This document shows positions 12,856 to 14,679 of a stretch of DNA of 14,679 nt, piece after piece. Below the pieces are notes generated by a model. That model searched no databases. It saw nothing but the letters and a program-made list of their open reading frames with translations, and was not told the origin of the DNA. Numbering within the stretch: position 1 is the first letter of the stretch; each line of letters opens with the position of its first letter. This DNA is from Anaerolineae bacterium (GTDB lineage: Bacteria > Chloroflexota > Anaerolineae > Aggregatilineales > Phototrophicaceae): NCBI GenBank assembly GCA_019912905.1, contig JAIOHO010000639.1:1-14679 (forward strand), written 5' to 3'. The translations under genes were made by a program, and so were the position numbers.

Positions 12856-13941
12856 ATGGCAGCAGATTCTTTTGATGATCCAAAGAATGAGATTGTCGAA
12901 TTAATCACCACCGAGATGCGCACGATTCAGGCTGCGCTGAACGAAATCAAAGGCCAGATCGACCAGACGCAAATCGTGGTTGACCGGGAACAGCAGCGCA
13001 ACAGTGATCTGGCGAGTGAACTCCGCACCGTTCAGGACAATATCGATACCATCCCCCGGCAGGATATTCGGACGAAATATGACGAAGCCCTGGATGCGCG
13101 CTTTCGCTTGAGTACGATGCGTGGGCAGCTCGAAAAGCTGCAAACGCGCCAGGCGCTGTTGCAGGAACATCAGACGCTGCTCAACCGCGTGCTCAATATG
13201 ATCCAGGGATCTGAACTGCCATCCGGCATTCACGGTACATCAGAACATGCCGCGCCGATCAGCAGCTTCGCCAGCATCATCCGCATCGTCCAGGCCCAGG
13301 AAGAAGAACGCCAGCGGCTGGCCCGGCAGATGCACGACGGCCCGGCCCAATCGTTGACCAACTTCATCCTCCAGGCAGAAATCTGTCAGCGGCTGTTCGA
13401 CCGCAACCCCGACAAAGCCGCCGAAGAACTCGACAACCTGAAAACCAGCGCCAGCGTCACCTTCCAGAAAGTACGCGACTTCATCTTCGATTTGCGACCG
13501 ATGATGCTGGACGACCTCGGCGTGGTGCCGACCGTCCGCCGCTATGTCGAATCCTTCCGTGAGAAAAATGACATCGACACCAACCTGGAAATTATGGGTG
13601 AAGAGCGCCGGTTGGAGGCAGCCCGTGAGGTGCTCATCTTCCGGGGCATCCAGGAACTGATGGTTCAGGCGCGGGATTATGCCGCACCCAATAAGGTGCG
13701 CATCCAACTGGATATGGGCGGCAGTCGGGTCAAAGCGGCGATCGAGGATGATGGGCGCGGTTTCGACGCCGAAGCAGCATTGTCCAGCCAGAATCATCAC
13801 CAATCGGACCCGCGTATCCAGAGCATCATCACACTCAAGGAAAAATTCGAGCTGGTCGGTGGCATGGTATCGGTCAGCAGTGCCGAAACCGAAGGCACTG
13901 TCGTGCGGTTAGAACTGCCCGTGGACGATACCATATTCTAA
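12856..13941 (+). CDS. Cytoplasmic DegS-like histidine kinase with divergent ATP-binding domain
   Basis: A 361-residue protein with no membrane segment. Residues about 10-115 are a long coiled coil, as in the DegS sensor. A HisKA_3 dimerisation helix follows, with EEERQRLARQMHDGPAQSL carrying the phospho-acceptor H160, then FDLRPMMLDDLG (211-222). Both are typical of the NarX/DegS class that partners NarL-type regulators. The HATPase region keeps the G1 box DDGRGFD (298-304). At the N-box, however, the sequence is QELMVQARDYA (266-276), where the family expects an Asn at the Q271 position and usually His at Y275. The glycine-rich lid before FELVGG reads DPRIQSIITLKEK rather than G-x-G-L-x-x-M. 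Kinase activity is therefore uncertain; it may be a phosphatase or a scaffold. The start follows the regulator's stop by 7 bp behind AGGTAGGG, so the two form an operon. Confidence 0.9.
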   Translation: MAADSFDDPKNEIVELITTEMRTIQAALNEIKGQIDQTQIVVDREQQRNSDLASELRTVQDNIDTIPRQDIRTKYDEALDARFRLSTMRGQLEKLQTRQALLQEHQTLLNRVLNMIQGSELPSGIHGTSEHAAPISSFASIIRIVQAQEEERQRLARQMHDGPAQSLTNFILQAEICQRLFDRNPDKAAEELDNLKTSASVTFQKVRDFIFDLRPMMLDDLGVVPTVRRYVESFREKNDIDTNLEIMGEERRLEAAREVLIFRGIQELMVQARDYAAPNKVRIQLDMGGSRVKAAIEDDGRGFDAEAALSSQNHHQSDPRIQSIITLKEKFELVGGMVSVSSAETEGTVVRLELPVDDTIF

Positions 13942-14007
13942 CCAACTCTCGCGTAAGCGTTAAGCATAATCATTGTAGACTGAGAGCGGGTGGGATATTC
14001 AGGCTGT

Positions 14008-14035
14008 TTGCCAGCCACCCCAAATCGAATACACT
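14008..14035 (+). promoter_or_regulatory. Predicted promoter for the CpaB-like gene
   Basis: TTGCCA and TACACT are separated by 16 bp (or TTTGCC with 17) in the 174-bp gap after the kinase gene, giving a leader of about 75 nt. A small stem GGCTG-N5-CAGCC (14002-14016) covers the -35 and could be an operator or chance. The gap holds no gene or clear terminator, so read-through from the kinase gene remains possible. Confidence 0.4.
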
Positions 14036-14115
14036 AGAAAAAGATTATTGGTGCATTCACCCGCTGGCGGATCGACCAAGCCGGTGGGACAGCCATACCC
14101 TTGAGGGAGGGATCA

Positions 14116-14679
14116 ATGCAAGGACGTGTTCTAATTATACTAGCGTTCATAATTATCCTGGCGGCCATTGTGGTCGTCGCTGTCCTGCCTACGCTCCAGG
14201 GTGGCGGCGCTGCGTTAACCACGACAAACCCAAATGCAACCGGCAACACCCAGGTTCAACCGAGCTTACCCACACCCACCCCACTCTCCTTCGTCAATGT
14301 GGTAATCGCGGTTCAAGAGCTGCCGCGCGGATTCCGGATTCCGTCGAACGCGGTCGATCTGCGCCCCTGGCCTGAAGAATCAGCACCGTTTAACGGCATT
14401 ACCAATCTGGAAGATGTGGTCGGGAAAATCGCGCGCACCCGCATTTTCCGCGAGCAGCCCATCCTCACCAGCATGATTACGGATGACTTCACCAGCCTGG
14501 CAGAAGTCGGCTCCGATGCGGCGGCGGTTCTGCCCAGCGGCCTGATCGGTGTGTCGATCCCGATTAACCGTCTGACCAGCGTCAGCTATGCCATTCAGGA
14601 TGGCGACCGGGTCGATGTAATCCTGTCGATGCTCTTTGTCGATGTGGACGACGTGTTTCAGACCATCGCACCCAATTTC
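14116..14679 (+). CDS. CpaB/RcpC-like Flp pilus assembly protein, C-terminus cut by window edge
   Basis: The frame opens at ATG 14116, behind GGGAGGG with 4-nt spacing, and runs off the right edge after 188 codons. Residues 5-24 form a single hydrophobic helix with short cytoplasmic N-terminus. A Thr/Pro/Asn-rich linker follows (about 35-57), then a SAF-like domain (about 60-125: VVIAVQELPRGFRIPSNAVD, VVGKIARTRIFREQPI). Next comes the start of the RcpC region (GLIGVSIPINRLTSVSYAIQ and DGDRVDVILSM, about 142-172). This order matches CpaB/RcpC, the periplasmic or cell-wall protein that works with the secretin or envelope part of Tad/Flp type IV pili. In a monoderm-like Chloroflexota cell its partners may differ. 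The rest of a tad locus would be expected to the right. SAF domains also occur elsewhere, but the RcpC part makes this the best call. Confidence 0.85.
   Translation, partial: MQGRVLIILAFIIILAAIVVVAVLPTLQGGGAALTTTNPNATGNTQVQPSLPTPTPLSFVNVVIAVQELPRGFRIPSNAVDLRPWPEESAPFNGITNLEDVVGKIARTRIFREQPILTSMITDDFTSLAEVGSDAAAVLPSGLIGVSIPINRLTSVSYAIQDGDRVDVILSMLFVDVDDVFQTIAPNF

Noticed and set aside
13988..14021. GGGTGG ... CCACCC and GGCTG ... CAGCC stems after the kinase gene as a rho-independent terminator
   Set aside because: The stems compete for the same bases and no T-tract follows. They overlap a promoter-like -35 instead.

Overview
The window is GC-rich bacterial DNA that best fits a Chloroflexota genome, probably of the Anaerolineae type. 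This is an inference from content, not a database match. The clues are Thr/Pro-rich stalks after lipoprotein and membrane leaders, YfhO-like and GT-C-like membrane protein genes, a membrane-anchored NACHT-HEAT protein behind a zinc-ribbon gene, a cytoplasmic DegS-type kinase pair, and a CpaB-like pilus gene. Coding density is high and almost every gap is under 300 bases.

Left arm, 1-5303, minus strand: three overlapping genes for large polytopic membrane proteins. Transcribed right to left they are a GT-C-like glycosyltransferase candidate, then two YfhO-family paralogues. The second paralogue runs off the left edge. The overlaps (11 bp, then 4 bp ATGA) indicate one operon, probably for extracytoplasmic glycan or lipid-linked sugar transfer.

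Centre, 5434-8827, plus strand: a coiled-coil C4 zinc-ribbon protein (COG1579 type), followed after 19 bp by a membrane-tethered NACHT-like P-loop NTPase. The NTPase has a winged-helix-like segment and about seven HEAT-type repeats, and starts at a GTG behind a very strong Shine-Dalgarno. It is the least conventional protein here.

Right-centre, 8839-11822, minus strand: pgeF(ylmD) - yggS(ylmE) - yggT(ylmG) - yggU (DUF167) - a two-domain lipoprotein. This is the ylm-type cluster, but sepF(ylmF), which sits between ylmE and ylmG in many Gram-positive bacteria, is absent. A compound inverted repeat sits just upstream of yggU.

Right arm, 11945-14679, plus strand: a NarL/LuxR-type response regulator with an unusual leader, then a cytoplasmic DegS-like histidine kinase whose ATP-binding half looks degenerate. 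Last comes the 5' part of a CpaB/RcpC-like Flp pilus assembly gene, cut by the right edge. The two-component pair and the pilus gene are co-directional, but the pilus gene probably has its own promoter.

I saw no tRNA, rRNA, CRISPR array, insertion sequence or convincing rho-independent terminator.
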